From Tardiphaga sp. vice304 (GTDB lineage: Bacteria > Pseudomonadota > Alphaproteobacteria > Rhizobiales > Xanthobacteraceae), in the NCBI RefSeq assembly GCF_007018905.1, contig NZ_CP041402.1, positions 5,692,001-5,756,000 on the forward strand: a stretch of DNA of 64,000 bases, given 5' to 3'. Made by a program: the position numbers and the translations under genes. Under the pieces are notes generated by a model that was not told the origin of the DNA, searched no databases, and saw only the letters and a list, made by a program, of their open reading frames with translations. Below are positions 28,961 to 37,759 of the stretch, piece after piece; the first letter of the stretch is position 1; every line of letters begins with the position of its first letter.

Positions 28961-30187
28961 CTAGCGGTCATACTTCTTAGGGCCTAAGTAGCGACTGATC
29001 GATTTGGCCGAGACTACTGAAAGTTTGTTTGCTTTCTGCCAGTTTGCGATTTGCTCGGCGCGCAGGACGTCGGTTACCCCTTTTGGTATCCCGTCCGGCC
29101 ATATCGCCTTGATGGCTGTATGCGTACTTACCTCTTTAGCGGTCACCCGTTTGCGCACGATTTTGCCAATGGCCGGTTCGCCGCCGCCCTCTCGCTCGGC
29201 GGTGTGGGCGCCGAGTGTCAAAATTCCATCGGAGCGACTGACTTTTTTGACCGATGGCCCCCAGACCCCGGTTGCGGATTGCGTCTCTGCTGTCAGGACA
29301 ATGCCGGTCCAAAGCGTTGTCGTCGTATTACCCGCCTCTTCACACAGCTCGTTCTCACCGATCTCGATTGAAGCCCCGCCTTTTTTCCACTGCGCCGCGT
29401 CAATTGCGCCCGGGGTGCCGGTTCGCACACAAGTCCCGTGAGCAGTCAACTCGCCCGCTGACAAAAGCGCCCTCAAAGCCTGAAGGCGATCGACCAGCAC
29501 ATTCGCCAGGTCAACATGCGCAGACGAAGCTCTTGGAAGATTTCGGCTGAATTCAATGGAGAGTGCGCGCACAAAACGGGAGGAGAACTCCGCGGGATCC
29601 TCGTCGAGCAGCCAATGTCGGCTTTTAAAGGGTCCGGGACAAAATCCGCTTTTTAGCGACGCAAGATCAACTGCGCCTAAGAACCGGCTCCGGGCGATCA
29701 CTTCCGGATCGTCTAAGATGTATCTATGGAAAACCTCAGAAAGTGCGAGTGTATCGCATTTTTCCGCTGCCTCGGATGAGTTGAGGACGGGGTACACGCG
29801 AACAGCCCAGATATTCTCTGCGAGCCGCTCGCGATGTCGGAGGGTGGAGCCGGCCCAATCAACAATCTTAAAATCCAGAAGGTCTTCGGGTAACATAACA
29901 GACCGATTGGCCCCGTCAGGTTCGCGCGCCCCCGTGACCACAAGGCGGCCACTGAAAAAATAGGCGAATAACTCTGCTTCGAGGTTTGCGAGTTGGCCTG
30001 CCGTAAACGTTGGTGTGCCAGCATGTCTAGCGGTTGATGGCTTTCCCGCGAGGGGACTTGATTTCAAGTCTGGCCATCCCGCTGAAACGCCAGCGTGCTG
30101 TGCGGCATCGATGAGTTGCCAACCGACCGAACTGCGTAGCTGCTGCATCACGTCATCCCCAAGATCAAGCAATTCGAGTCCCACCAC
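28961..30187 (-). CDS. Large unknown protein of the element
   Basis: A 408-residue cytoplasmic protein with a GTG start. No catalytic motif recognised. The middle is helical (PEVIARSRFLGAVDLASL, LANVLVDRLQALRALLSAGE); the C terminus (IKAIWPDGIPKGVTDVLRAE, then SAKSISRYLGPKKY) looks like a DNA-binding or HTH-type end also seen by me in alphaproteobacterial hypothetical proteins. It sits between the IS21 element and the recombinase cassette, alone on its strand. Function unknown. Confidence 0.6.
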   Translation of the reverse strand: MVGLELLDLGDDVMQQLRSSVGWQLIDAAQHAGVSAGWPDLKSSPLAGKPSTARHAGTPTFTAGQLANLEAELFAYFFSGRLVVTGAREPDGANRSVMLPEDLLDFKIVDWAGSTLRHRERLAENIWAVRVYPVLNSSEAAEKCDTLALSEVFHRYILDDPEVIARSRFLGAVDLASLKSGFCPGPFKSRHWLLDEDPAEFSSRFVRALSIEFSRNLPRASSAHVDLANVLVDRLQALRALLSAGELTAHGTCVRTGTPGAIDAAQWKKGGASIEIGENELCEEAGNTTTTLWTGIVLTAETQSATGVWGPSVKKVSRSDGILTLGAHTAEREGGGEPAIGKIVRKRVTAKEVSTHTAIKAIWPDGIPKGVTDVLRAEQIANWQKANKLSVVSAKSISRYLGPKKYDR

Positions 30188-30555
30188 ATTGAAGCGGCAA
30201 GTTCGGTGCGAATCACTGTGCTAAAACTGACAAATGATTGGCTTCCAGCCCTAGCACTGATCTCGTCGAGCGCCTTTGTCGTTCATTGCGTACGCTGAAC
30301 TACTCCCTCGTGCGCTCGCAGATAAAAATGACTGGAGTGTTTGGCCGCCCGCAGCTCTCACTGCCCCATCATGACAATCAACGCGATCAGCAATTACTGT
30401 GGCCTGGGCGAACTCGCCGAGATTTTGGGGCTCGGCCTTCAGCGTCTTAATGCCCGCAAGTCCAGTCTCATTTCGCCAGCAAATCGAGATTCTCCGCTCG
30501 ACTTCGAGCCCGGGTCGCACGGTCATGTCGCGCGTGAACGCGAGGAAATCAGCAC
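30188..30555 (+). other. Upstream region of the recombinase cassette
   Basis: 368 bases before the DUF2924 gene. Short overlapping frames on both strands show no family resemblance. The cassette promoter should lie here; none could be assigned. Confidence 0.4.
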
Positions 30556-31002
30556 GTGAATGACACCGTTTTGAGCCAATTGGCGGCCCTGAAGGGCGCA
30601 TCTGCCCTGGTTTTGAAGGCAAAGTGGCGGGAGCTGTTTAACAGCGAGCCGCCCCAGTATAACCGCCGCTTTTTGGAAAGCCGTCTCGCCTACCGGATCC
30701 AGGAGCTGGCCTACGGCGGGCTCGGCCGCGAGACCCTCGACCGGCTTCGCGCCATGGCCAAGCAGTATGATGCCAAGACCGTCGCCGATCGGAAAGCCCG
30801 ACCTGTTCACCGCCCGATCGCCGGCACCCAGTTGATCCGAGAGTGGCAGGGCATATCGCACTGCGTGACTGTACGTGTCGACGATTTCGAATATCTCGGG
30901 CGGCCGTATAAGTCGCTGTCATCGGTGGCCCACCAGATCACCGGCACCAAGTGGAATGGCTGGGTGTTCTTCGGCCTGAAGAATCACCAGGTGAAATCAT
31001 GA
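30556..31002 (+). CDS. DUF2924 protein, first gene of recombinase cassette
   Basis: A 148-residue protein of the DUF2924 family, typically found directly before large serine recombinases in proteobacteria. Conserved blocks: LKAKWRELFNSEPPQYNRRF, LESRLAYRIQELAYGGL and GISHCVTVRVDDFEYLGRPY, ending KWNGWVFFGLK. GTG start with AGGAAAT upstream. Its stop overlaps the recombinase start by four bases. Role unknown; probably an accessory DNA-binding factor. Confidence 0.9.
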   Translation: MNDTVLSQLAALKGASALVLKAKWRELFNSEPPQYNRRFLESRLAYRIQELAYGGLGRETLDRLRAMAKQYDAKTVADRKARPVHRPIAGTQLIREWQGISHCVTVRVDDFEYLGRPYKSLSSVAHQITGTKWNGWVFFGLKNHQVKS

Positions 31003-32393
31003 AGAACCGCCGCAACAATTCTAGCGCAAGCGATTTTGAGGCTTTCGGCGACGAGGATGATCGGCCGCTTCGTGGCGCTCCCGTCGCACCGGTCCGTAAG
31101 TTTCGTTGCGCCGTCTATACCCGCAAGTCGAGCGAAGAGGGCCTGGAGATGCAGTTTAACTCCCTCGATGCCCAGCGCGATGCCGGCGAGGCCTATATCG
31201 CGAGCCGGAAGACGAAGGGTTGGACGCTCGTTCCGGACCGCTACGACGATGGCGGCATTTCGGGCGGGACGAATGACCGTCCGGCTCTCAAGCGGCTGAT
31301 GGCCGACATTGAGGCCGGCCAGTTGGACGTGGTCGTGGTCTATAAAATGGACCGTCTGTCTCGCTCAATGTTCGGCTTTCTCCAGATGGTCGACGTTTTT
31401 GGCAAGCAGAACACCACCGTTGTCTCCATTACCGAGACCTTCGACTCACGGACCGCGATGGGTCGCATGACCTTGAACATGCTGCTGACCTTTGCCCAAT
31501 TTGAGCGTGAGCAGACGGGCGACCGCATCCGGGACAAGGTGGCCGCCTCCCGCAAAAAGGGCATGTGGATGGGCGGCTGGACGCCACTCGGATATGAGGT
31601 CCAGGACCGCAAGCTCATTATTCACAAGGAAGATGCTGACAAGGTCCGGGGCATCTTCAAGCGCTTCTTGGTCTTGAAGTCTGCAACGTTGCTGGCGCGG
31701 GAGCTGGTTCTTGCGGGGGCAACCAACCGATACGGCCACCTCCTGGACAAGGGCGTTCTCTATAAGCTCCTCAGCAACCGGGTTTACATTGGCGAGGCCG
31801 TCCACAAGGGCACGTCGTATCGCGGCGAGCACCAGCCGATTGTTGACGCCAAGCTCTGGGACCAGGTTCACTCTCTCATGAAGACCAGCCCCCGCAAGCG
31901 GGCTGCCAGCGCCAAGGCACAGACCCCGGCGATTCTGAAGGGGCTGCTGTTCGGTCCAGATGGTGCTGCCATGTCGCCTACTCACACCCGGAAGGGCGGC
32001 CGGCTCTACCGCTATTACATCAGCCAGAGCGTCATCAAGCGCGGCACCGACGCCTGCCCGGTTCGCCAGGTCCCCGCCGCGGAGATCGAACGGATCGTCA
32101 TTGAACAGATCCGGTCGCTTCTGCTGTCGCCAGAGATCGTCGTCGCCACTTGGCGCGCCACACAGAAGGCTGACAAGGGCGTTAGTGAGAACGACGTCCG
32201 TAGCGCGCTGATCGAATTCGAGCCGCTCTGGGCCGAGCTGTTTCCCGCTGAGCAGGCCCGCATCATCGAGCTCCTCGTCGAGCGGGTCGACGTCAGCCCC
32301 ACGGGCATCGACCTCCTTCTGCGGGTCGCCGGCCTAACCTCCCTTTGCAGCGAGCTCCGCGGCACCACGACGTCGCAGGAAGAAGCAGCATGA
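30999..32393 (+). CDS. Large serine recombinase, complete (cassette copy 2)
   Basis: A 464-residue recombinase. The N-terminal resolvase domain has the catalytic Ser in YTRKSSEEGL, DRLSRS and FAQFERE motifs; then recombinase domain (GYEVQDRKLIIHKEDA, LLDKGVLYKLLSNRVYIGEA) and a C-terminal DNA-binding region (YYISQSVIKRGTDACPVRQV). The start at 30999 is fixed by overlap with DUF2924; an earlier in-frame Met would lie inside that gene. Its C-terminal two-thirds are nearly identical to copy 1 while the catalytic domain is diverged. It probably moved the 16.8-32.9 kb segment. Confidence 0.95.
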   Translation: MKNRRNNSSASDFEAFGDEDDRPLRGAPVAPVRKFRCAVYTRKSSEEGLEMQFNSLDAQRDAGEAYIASRKTKGWTLVPDRYDDGGISGGTNDRPALKRLMADIEAGQLDVVVVYKMDRLSRSMFGFLQMVDVFGKQNTTVVSITETFDSRTAMGRMTLNMLLTFAQFEREQTGDRIRDKVAASRKKGMWMGGWTPLGYEVQDRKLIIHKEDADKVRGIFKRFLVLKSATLLARELVLAGATNRYGHLLDKGVLYKLLSNRVYIGEAVHKGTSYRGEHQPIVDAKLWDQVHSLMKTSPRKRAASAKAQTPAILKGLLFGPDGAAMSPTHTRKGGRLYRYYISQSVIKRGTDACPVRQVPAAEIERIVIEQIRSLLLSPEIVVATWRATQKADKGVSENDVRSALIEFEPLWAELFPAEQARIIELLVERVDVSPTGIDLLLRVAGLTSLCSELRGTTTSQEEAA

Positions 32394-32830
32394 CCACTCA
32401 GCAGAACCTCATTGTCGGCAAATCGCGCCGTCCGACTCTCAGCCGAGACGGCCGGACCATCTCTGTCCACATCCCGATCACATTACGCCACCAGGGCGGC
32501 CGCAAACAGGTCGTGACGCCTGCCGATGCAGCGCCCTGGATCCCGCGCGCTAGCCGGATCGACAGCACCTTGGTCAAAGCGGTCGTACGCGCCCATCGTT
32601 GGCGGGACATGTTGGAGTCCGGCCGGCATGCCACCGTCCGGGATTTGGCAAAAGCGGAAAGCATCAACGAGTCCTACCTCAGCCGGATGTTACGGCTAAC
32701 ACTGTTGGCGCCGGATATCATCCAATCGATCCTTGAAGGGCATCAGTCCGAAGGGCTCGAGCTTGATGGGCTGCTTGGACCCCTTCCACTGAATTGGGCC
32801 CAACAGCACGCTCAACTGCTGGAAAAATAG
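32390..32830 (+). CDS. Small HTH protein paired with serine recombinase (copy 2)
   Basis: A 146-residue homologue of the 1272-1712 protein, translationally coupled to the recombinase. Same HTH block (LAKAESINESYLSRMLRL). Differences cluster at the extreme C terminus (LPLNWAQQHAQLLEK against IPQNWAQQQNQLISE). Likely accessory factor for recombination. Confidence 0.8.
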   Translation: MTTQQNLIVGKSRRPTLSRDGRTISVHIPITLRHQGGRKQVVTPADAAPWIPRASRIDSTLVKAVVRAHRWRDMLESGRHATVRDLAKAESINESYLSRMLRLTLLAPDIIQSILEGHQSEGLELDGLLGPLPLNWAQQHAQLLEK

Positions 32831-32894
32831 CAAGCGGTCGATAAAATTCCCTCTCGACCGCCCAACGATCCAATCTCGATAGCCAACGAGAGAA

Positions 32895-32918
32895 CCGCGC
32901 CGATCGAATGTTATGGAA
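32895..32918 (+). other. Candidate right attachment site of nested element
   Basis: 24 bases identical to 1777-1800, ending with the core ATGTTATGGAA (32908-32918). The core starts 78 bases after the HTH stop, as in copy 1. Right of it begins a terminase-like coding remnant that joins in frame with the left flank of the core at 16830. Confidence 0.5.
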
Positions 32919-33045
32919 TGCGTATTGGAAGATCTCGAGCAAGCGCGTCAGGGAGACCGAGCGTATCGAAATCATCATGGTGAAGCGGGGCGTGCCGCCT
33001 GACACCACCGCCTGCATCTTCTGCTCCGGAACCCAGCAAGGTTGA
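32908..33045 (+). pseudogene. Coding remnant at recombinase target site
   Basis: An open frame through the core reads MLWNAYWKISSKRVRETE, then MVKRGVPPDTTACIF and a stop at 33043. VPPDTTACIF resembles the C-terminal V-P-P-D-T-T-A-x-I-F-W block of phage terminase small subunits. The matching upstream part appears at 16770-16840. Gene identity is tentative. Confidence 0.45.
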
Positions 33046-33078
33046 ATGGCGTGCACGGCATGAAGCCCCACAGAAGGG

Positions 33079-33181
33079 CTATGATGACGCCAACGTGCGC
33101 TCGTCCTTCTCGAAGAAGTCGGCGATTTCTGCTTCAGTGGCGCCGAGGCGGCAGAGCTTCGCGGCCTGGTCTGCGTACTCA
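33079..33181 (-). pseudogene. Terminase small subunit-like fragment split by IS5
   Basis: Minus-strand codons EYADQAAKLCRLGATEAEIA then DFFEKDERTL match the N-terminal HTH of phage terminase small subunits (E-Y-A-x-Q-A-x-K-L-C-x-L-G-A-T). The preceding residues lie across the IS5 element at 34117-34160 (RKAGRPSDYFP). Excising the IS and one TCA gives SDYFPEYADQAAKL in frame. No start codon and a truncated 3' end, so the gene was already broken. Confidence 0.75.
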
Positions 33182-34116
33182 GAGGCTGACTGAAAAAGAA
33201 GCTGAGTGATTTCAGCCAGTTGTGATTCCTTCGGATTTGCGAAGATTCGAGGGAGAGCACGATGGTCTGGACTGAAATCACCCGCCGACACTATAGGCGG
33301 GCGAGCTTGCGATATGAAAGCGATACGACGGATGCCGAGTGGTTTGTGATGGAGCCGCTTCTGCCGCCTGCTTCGGCGCTCGGTCGCCCGCGTGCGACAG
33401 ATATGCGAACGGTGATGGATGCGATCCTGTATATTGCGTCGACCGGCTGCCAATGGCGGCAGTTGCCCAAGGATTTCCCGCCCTACTCGACGGTGCAGGG
33501 CTATTTCTACGCGTGGTCGCGCGGCGGACTGTTTGCGTCGCTGAACTACACGCTCGTGATGGCCTCGCGCGAGGCGGCTGGCCGAGAGGCGAGCCCAACG
33601 GCCGGAGTGATTGACAGCCAGTCGGTGAAAACCACGGAAAGCGGCGGCCCCCGGGGCTATGATGCAGGTAAGAAAATCAAGGGCCGCAAGCGCCACATCG
33701 TCACCGACACGCAAGGAAACTTGGTCGGGCTGGTCGTGCACGAAGCCAGCATTCAGGACCGTGATGGTGCCCCGTGCGTTCTTGCTTCGATACGTTATCG
33801 CTATCCGTGGCTGCGCCATATTTTTGCCGATGGTGGCTATGCCGGAGATAAGCTGCGTCAAGCTTTGAAGCGCATCGGCAATTGGACGATAGAAATCATA
33901 AAACGATCCGACAGGGAGCAGGGCTTCGAAATCCTACCGCGCCGATGGGTCGTCGAACGAACGTTCGGATGGCTCGGTCGCTGCCGCAGATTGGCAAAGG
34001 ACTTCGAGACCACAATCGCCAGCGCCGTTGCCTGGGCGTTCGTCGCTCACATTCGCGTCCTTATAAGACGGCTTGCAAAAGCCTGAAATCAAACGAATTC
34101 ATTATGAGTCAGACTC
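33182..34116 (+). mobile_element. IS5-family insertion sequence
   Basis: A 935-base element with one transposase gene. Imperfect terminal inverted repeats: GAGGCTGACT...TGATTTCAGCC on the left and the complement of GAGTCTGACT...TGATTTCAGGC on the right. A 3-base duplication TCA flanks it (33179-33181 and 34117-34119), as in IS5-family groups that target TNA. Confidence 0.88.
33262..34086 (+). CDS. IS5-family transposase
   Basis: A 274-residue DDE transposase: DUF4096 N terminus (AEWFVMEPLLPP, CQWRQLPKDFPPYSTVQGYF), catalytic Asp in GVIDSQSVKT, Asp in FADGGYAGD and Glu in RRWVVERTFGWLGRCRRLAKD. Full length and apparently functional. Confidence 0.94.
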   Translation: MVWTEITRRHYRRASLRYESDTTDAEWFVMEPLLPPASALGRPRATDMRTVMDAILYIASTGCQWRQLPKDFPPYSTVQGYFYAWSRGGLFASLNYTLVMASREAAGREASPTAGVIDSQSVKTTESGGPRGYDAGKKIKGRKRHIVTDTQGNLVGLVVHEASIQDRDGAPCVLASIRYRYPWLRHIFADGGYAGDKLRQALKRIGNWTIEIIKRSDREQGFEILPRRWVVERTFGWLGRCRRLAKDFETTIASAVAWAFVAHIRVLIRRLAKA

Positions 34117-34197
34117 TCAGGGAAATAGTCGGACGGGCGCCCGGCCTTGCGGGCGATGTTCTAGGCCACCAGCCGATAATATGACGTAACTTGCGAC

Positions 34198-35034
34198 TTG
34201 GCTCTTGCTGTCGTAGTGGCCGGCTTCCATATTGCAATTATTGCGGCATTCAGGATCGGCGACCAGTCTGTGATTGATCAAAAGAATTTCTTTCAAAGTA
34301 TCAAGAAGCGACCGAATGACTTCCTTATCATTCACTATTCGACGGAGAGCCTATACGACGCAGGCCTGCAGGGTTTGTCGCCGCGCATAACATCAGTTGT
34401 TGTGACGCACTACGGCGCCGGTCAGACGCATAGCTTTGCCATCCACACGGCAGCAGAGCAGCTTGGCATCCCGAAGAACCAGGTTGTCGCCAATTACGAC
34501 GCTATTGAATCTCGCCTGCTCACCGATTTCTATGACTTCGTCAAGACTGCGAAGGACAAGCACTGGGTTCACTGGCAGATGAAGAGCGTCAAGTTTGGCT
34601 TCGAGCATCTGGAGCATCGTTTCAGGTATCTTACGAAAAACTCTCCGCCCCTGATTCCGGTAGAGAATCGAGTTAGCCTCGTCGATTGTCTGCGCTACAA
34701 GTACGGCGATGATTTCGCGCCCCATCCGCAGATGAAGAGCTTCATGAAACTGCAGGGAGACCTACCCCGCAGCTTCCTCATGGGTGACGAGGAATCGGCC
34801 TGCTTCGGTCGCATGGAATTCGTTCAGATGAACGCGTCAACCATCAGCAAGGTGCAGTTCTTCGCTTATTCCATCTCCCTCGCCGTGAAGGGGAAACTCA
34901 GGACGGCCGGAAAGAGCGTTGTTCTTTACGTGGATCGCCTTCTGGAGGACCGGTACGCGCGCCTGCTAACTTTCACCGGCTCAGTATGCGGATTCGTCTA
35001 CCTCGTTCTCCGCGTGACCGGCATTACTCAATGA
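34198..35034 (+). CDS. Unknown protein with C-terminal membrane helix
   Basis: A protein of up to 278 residues. Soluble part: PNDFLIIHYSTESLYDAGL, SVVVTHYGAGQTHSFAIHTA, then DKHWVHWQMKSVKFGFEHLEHRF; the C terminus has a hydrophobic helix (YARLLTFTGSVCGFVYLVL). No family recognised. The start is uncertain: only a TTG at 34198 or nearby GTG fits, with no ribosome site, so the 5' end may be damaged by the IS5 rearrangement. It converges with the Abi_C gene, overlapping its end by seven bases. A sensor plus membrane-effector design is possible. Confidence 0.6.
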   Translation: MALAVVVAGFHIAIIAAFRIGDQSVIDQKNFFQSIKKRPNDFLIIHYSTESLYDAGLQGLSPRITSVVVTHYGAGQTHSFAIHTAAEQLGIPKNQVVANYDAIESRLLTDFYDFVKTAKDKHWVHWQMKSVKFGFEHLEHRFRYLTKNSPPLIPVENRVSLVDCLRYKYGDDFAPHPQMKSFMKLQGDLPRSFLMGDEESACFGRMEFVQMNASTISKVQFFAYSISLAVKGKLRTAGKSVVLYVDRLLEDRYARLLTFTGSVCGFVYLVLRVTGITQ

Positions 35035-35867
35035 CCGGCGCGGCGCCGTGTAGTGCCTGCCTTGCGTCCGCGGGCTTCCCACGTTTCAAGGATGAAATGC
35101 GACATCGTGTGCGCTGCGTGTACAGCAAGCCGCGCGTGCCGTCCCTCAATTCTGTACTTCTTGTTTTCGTGGCCGTGCGCAGACCCTTCATGAGTGCGAA
35201 GCGCTCCGACCCCCGCGGTAATGCTGAACAGCCCGGACAGGATCTGTTTCAGGTCGTCGTCGGCCATTTGCCCTGGTGACAGTCCGAGGTGCTTGGCAAC
35301 TTCGGTCCATAGCGGGGCAATGGTCTGCTTGTTGGGAAGCGGAATACTCTCGGTTTCGAGATAGTGCTTGCAGACAGCCTCGACGATCGCGCATGCGGCC
35401 GTCACGGCGGCGCCGGGATCTGAAACGATCGTCGAATATGCGCGCTGGTATTCGATATCAACCGCGGCCATGCCGTCCGACTTCAGAAGCTCGGCGAGTG
35501 ATTTCGACGGCCCCTTCAGATTGCCACCAACCATATGACCACCGCGCAGATACGACAGCTGCTCTTTACCGAGAGATGTCTGGATACGGTCGCGGGCATC
35601 CCCATCCTTTGCATATTGCTCAATTCGCCACGGCGTCGGCTCGCCATCCATGAGTTCGGCGATTAGCCGGCCATACAGCATCAACGGATCGCTGCTCTCG
35701 CTGTTGGCTCGTCTCATCCACTGTAGGCATTTCTGCGTTTTGTTCCCGTCGGGCGGATCGCCGGGGAAACCGCACTGCATGAAGAGCGCGTCCAATTCTG
35801 CGTGCGTATAATGGGAATCGAGGATGGGACCAGTCGTGCCGATCATCGCGGGAGGTATCTGTGCCAT
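35028..35867 (-). CDS. Abortive-infection C-terminal (Abi_C) domain protein
   Basis: A 279-residue protein. The C-terminal part (GAAVTAACAIVEAVCKHYL, LFSITAGVGALRTHEGSAHG, LAVHAAHTMSHFILETW) fits the Abi_C domain, with R-x6-H (Arg224, His231) as in HEPN RNases. The N-terminal part is a separate helical domain that may sense the trigger. Proteins with this domain act in phage abortive infection. The ATG at 35867 was preferred to a TTG at 35888. Neighbours are an unknown membrane protein and a DUF4917 gene. Confidence 0.8.
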   Translation of the reverse strand: MAQIPPAMIGTTGPILDSHYTHAELDALFMQCGFPGDPPDGNKTQKCLQWMRRANSESSDPLMLYGRLIAELMDGEPTPWRIEQYAKDGDARDRIQTSLGKEQLSYLRGGHMVGGNLKGPSKSLAELLKSDGMAAVDIEYQRAYSTIVSDPGAAVTAACAIVEAVCKHYLETESIPLPNKQTIAPLWTEVAKHLGLSPGQMADDDLKQILSGLFSITAGVGALRTHEGSAHGHENKKYRIEGRHARLAVHAAHTMSHFILETWEARGRKAGTTRRRAGH

Positions 35868-36044
35868 TATTAGTGCTTTTCGTTTCAACTACTTAGCGCA
35901 CGGTGACAACAATCAGTGAATGCGTCACGATTCACCTACGCTCGAAGGCGGATACAAATCAATTAAAAGATGGAGCAATGGCTCCCAGTAATTATCGGCG
36001 CGGATTGTCTGCAGGCGGCCTCAATGTGGGATTTTGCCACCTTC

Positions 36045-37133
36045 CTATCCCCAGACGGCTGCTTCTTGAGCACTGAAGAAGGATACTTCAAGTGGAAATT
36101 TTTCGTGACGTCCTTCCGCCATACGTTCGGCACGTTCGATGATGGTTCGATTGGCTTGTGCTCCGGCGTCGCCGTAGATGCTGACGTACAACCTGCCGAT
36201 TTTGCCGCGCTCTATGAATCGAAGGACATGTTCATCGTTTGGAGCAAGCGAATGACCATATACGAAGACTGCGGATTCCATACCTCGCATAACTTCGGCG
36301 AAGCTTTTTAGTGACCGTTGCAGATAACCGCTGTGACGAATGCGAGTGAGTTTGCCTTCCGTGTTTCCCTCCGCCACGAACAGCGGAAACATACCCTCAC
36401 TGAGCGAGTTGCGGATCTGGTCGACGAGCGGGACGCCTCCTCCGCGCTCCCAGCACAATTTCTGAAGCTCCGGACCATAGTCGTAAAGATGTAGTCCGCC
36501 ATGCAGGAAATGGATGTTTTGCTTGTTGGCTCCGCCTTCAGCTTCCCAGACAACATAAGGGGCATCGAAATCGTCTGGCGGCGCCCTAAAACCATCGTCA
36601 TGTGCGAGATCCTCAGGCGGTCGGTCCGGCGCCTCGGCATCGATATGCAGCAGCGTCCAATAAAGGAGCAGGTCGTAGTTGAGCGTATAGATCCTGCCCC
36701 TGTAATCCTTTGCTCCGACCCTTGAATCGCCGACGAAGTGACTGAGGAAGTTGCGGCAAGCCGTGTATTGCGCCTCAGTGATATCCGATGGCCGAGCGGG
36801 ATGCTTTCCCGCGATCGATTGAACGAGGAGTTCTTTTAACGCGGCCGAATGCCCGTCCATCAACGCGCTTGGCGCCTGACCAATCTGATAGACCGGGCTG
36901 AGAGCGACGGCATGGCGAAGGGCTTGGATGACAACTTCGAAGTCGGTCGTGTTCAGAGCGTCGAAAGCCGCCCTTGCCTCCGGCGCGCTGGTGAAGTCGG
37001 CAGAGGCGAGCAATGAGCGATAATCGAAGCAGTTTGGGAACAGAGCAATGCTGAAGCCATTCCCAAGCAAAAGCTGGCGTTTACAGGTTGCAGTTTCGGC
37101 AAGCGCCTGCGCAAACGGGACGAAGCGCGGCAT
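36045..37133 (-). CDS. DUF4917 (SIR2-like) protein
   Basis: A 362-residue protein. N-terminal LLLGNGFSIALF (about residues 21-32) is the nucleotide-binding loop of SIR2-like folds; RIYTLNYDLLLYW, IHFLHGGLHLY and VFVYGHSLAPNDEHVL are further conserved SIR2-type blocks seen in DUF4917. SIR2-like proteins of defence systems degrade NAD on phage attack, which suggests but does not show such a role. ATG 37133 has AAGG five bases upstream. It is the last gene before the tRNA-Ser. Confidence 0.82.
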   Translation of the reverse strand: MPRFVPFAQALAETATCKRQLLLGNGFSIALFPNCFDYRSLLASADFTSAPEARAAFDALNTTDFEVVIQALRHAVALSPVYQIGQAPSALMDGHSAALKELLVQSIAGKHPARPSDITEAQYTACRNFLSHFVGDSRVGAKDYRGRIYTLNYDLLLYWTLLHIDAEAPDRPPEDLAHDDGFRAPPDDFDAPYVVWEAEGGANKQNIHFLHGGLHLYDYGPELQKLCWERGGGVPLVDQIRNSLSEGMFPLFVAEGNTEGKLTRIRHSGYLQRSLKSFAEVMRGMESAVFVYGHSLAPNDEHVLRFIERGKIGRLYVSIYGDAGAQANRTIIERAERMAEGRHEKFPLEVSFFSAQEAAVWG

Positions 37134-37290
37134 AATAGCCTTAGGGTAGGGGACATGGCCGTAGAAGCAGCACCATAGTTCCACAACCTGAGGTTTGGAA
37201 TAGGTAATTGGCCTATGTTTGGCGTCCTTTGCGGGACACTCGATCGCGGAGATCGGTTGACGGCGATTCGCCGCTCAGATTGCATGCGCG

Positions 37291-37533
37291 AGAGGGATTC
37301 GAACTGTTTCCAAGGTCATCAACAAGCGACCCTTTAATTGCAGTCCCCTGGAGCCGTACTAAACCGGCGCAGTCCGAAGCTTTGGAGAAAAGCGACGTCT
37401 CCAGGCACTGCTCTCCAGAATCGGCGTCTCTCTGGTATGGTGCCCTTTGAAGAAAAGGCCCAATTCGTTGGGCTTTTGGAGCCCTAAGCCCAAGCGGATC
37501 AAGCAATTGGTCCGGGAGCTGGCGGAGAGAGTG
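37291..37533 (+). repeat. Right direct repeat of tRNA-Ser island (attR region)
   Basis: Colinear with 4245-4487 without net gaps: same spacing of GGATTCGAAC, aagctttggagaaaa and tggcggagagagtg. Its last 14 bases are the 3' end of the intact tRNA-Ser. The GGATTCGAAC at 37295 looks like an older tRNA T-loop relic, so tRNA fragments may have been laid down more than once. Confidence 0.75.
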
Positions 37534-37609
37534 GGATTCGAACCCACGGTACGGTTTCCCGCACACACGCTTTCCAAGCGTGCGCCTTAAGCCACTCGGC
37601 CATCTCTCC
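37520..37609 (-). tRNA. tRNA-Ser (GGA)
   Basis: A 90-base tRNA with acceptor GGAGAGA pairing to TCTCTCC, D-arm GCCGAGTGGC, anticodon stem-loop CACGC-TTGGAAA-GCGTG (anticodon GGA), a long class II variable arm, T-arm GTGGGTTCGAATCCCAC and encoded CCA. Its 3' end is the attachment site of the island to the left. Confidence 0.97.
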
Positions 37610-37759
37610 CCGCGTGCCCTCTCATGACGGTCCGAGCGATGATTTGCAAGGGACCGCAGGGCCGGGCGACCGGGTTTTTCGCATAGCGTTGAAAATAACG
37701 GACGGATCTGCCACCTTGAGTGGCAACGAACGGCGGCCGCTGGTCGCGGCCGCCTGCGG

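Noticed and set aside
35970..36311. Plus-strand ORF of 113 codons before the DUF4917 gene end
   Set aside because: Mostly antisense to the DUF4917 coding region and not family-like.
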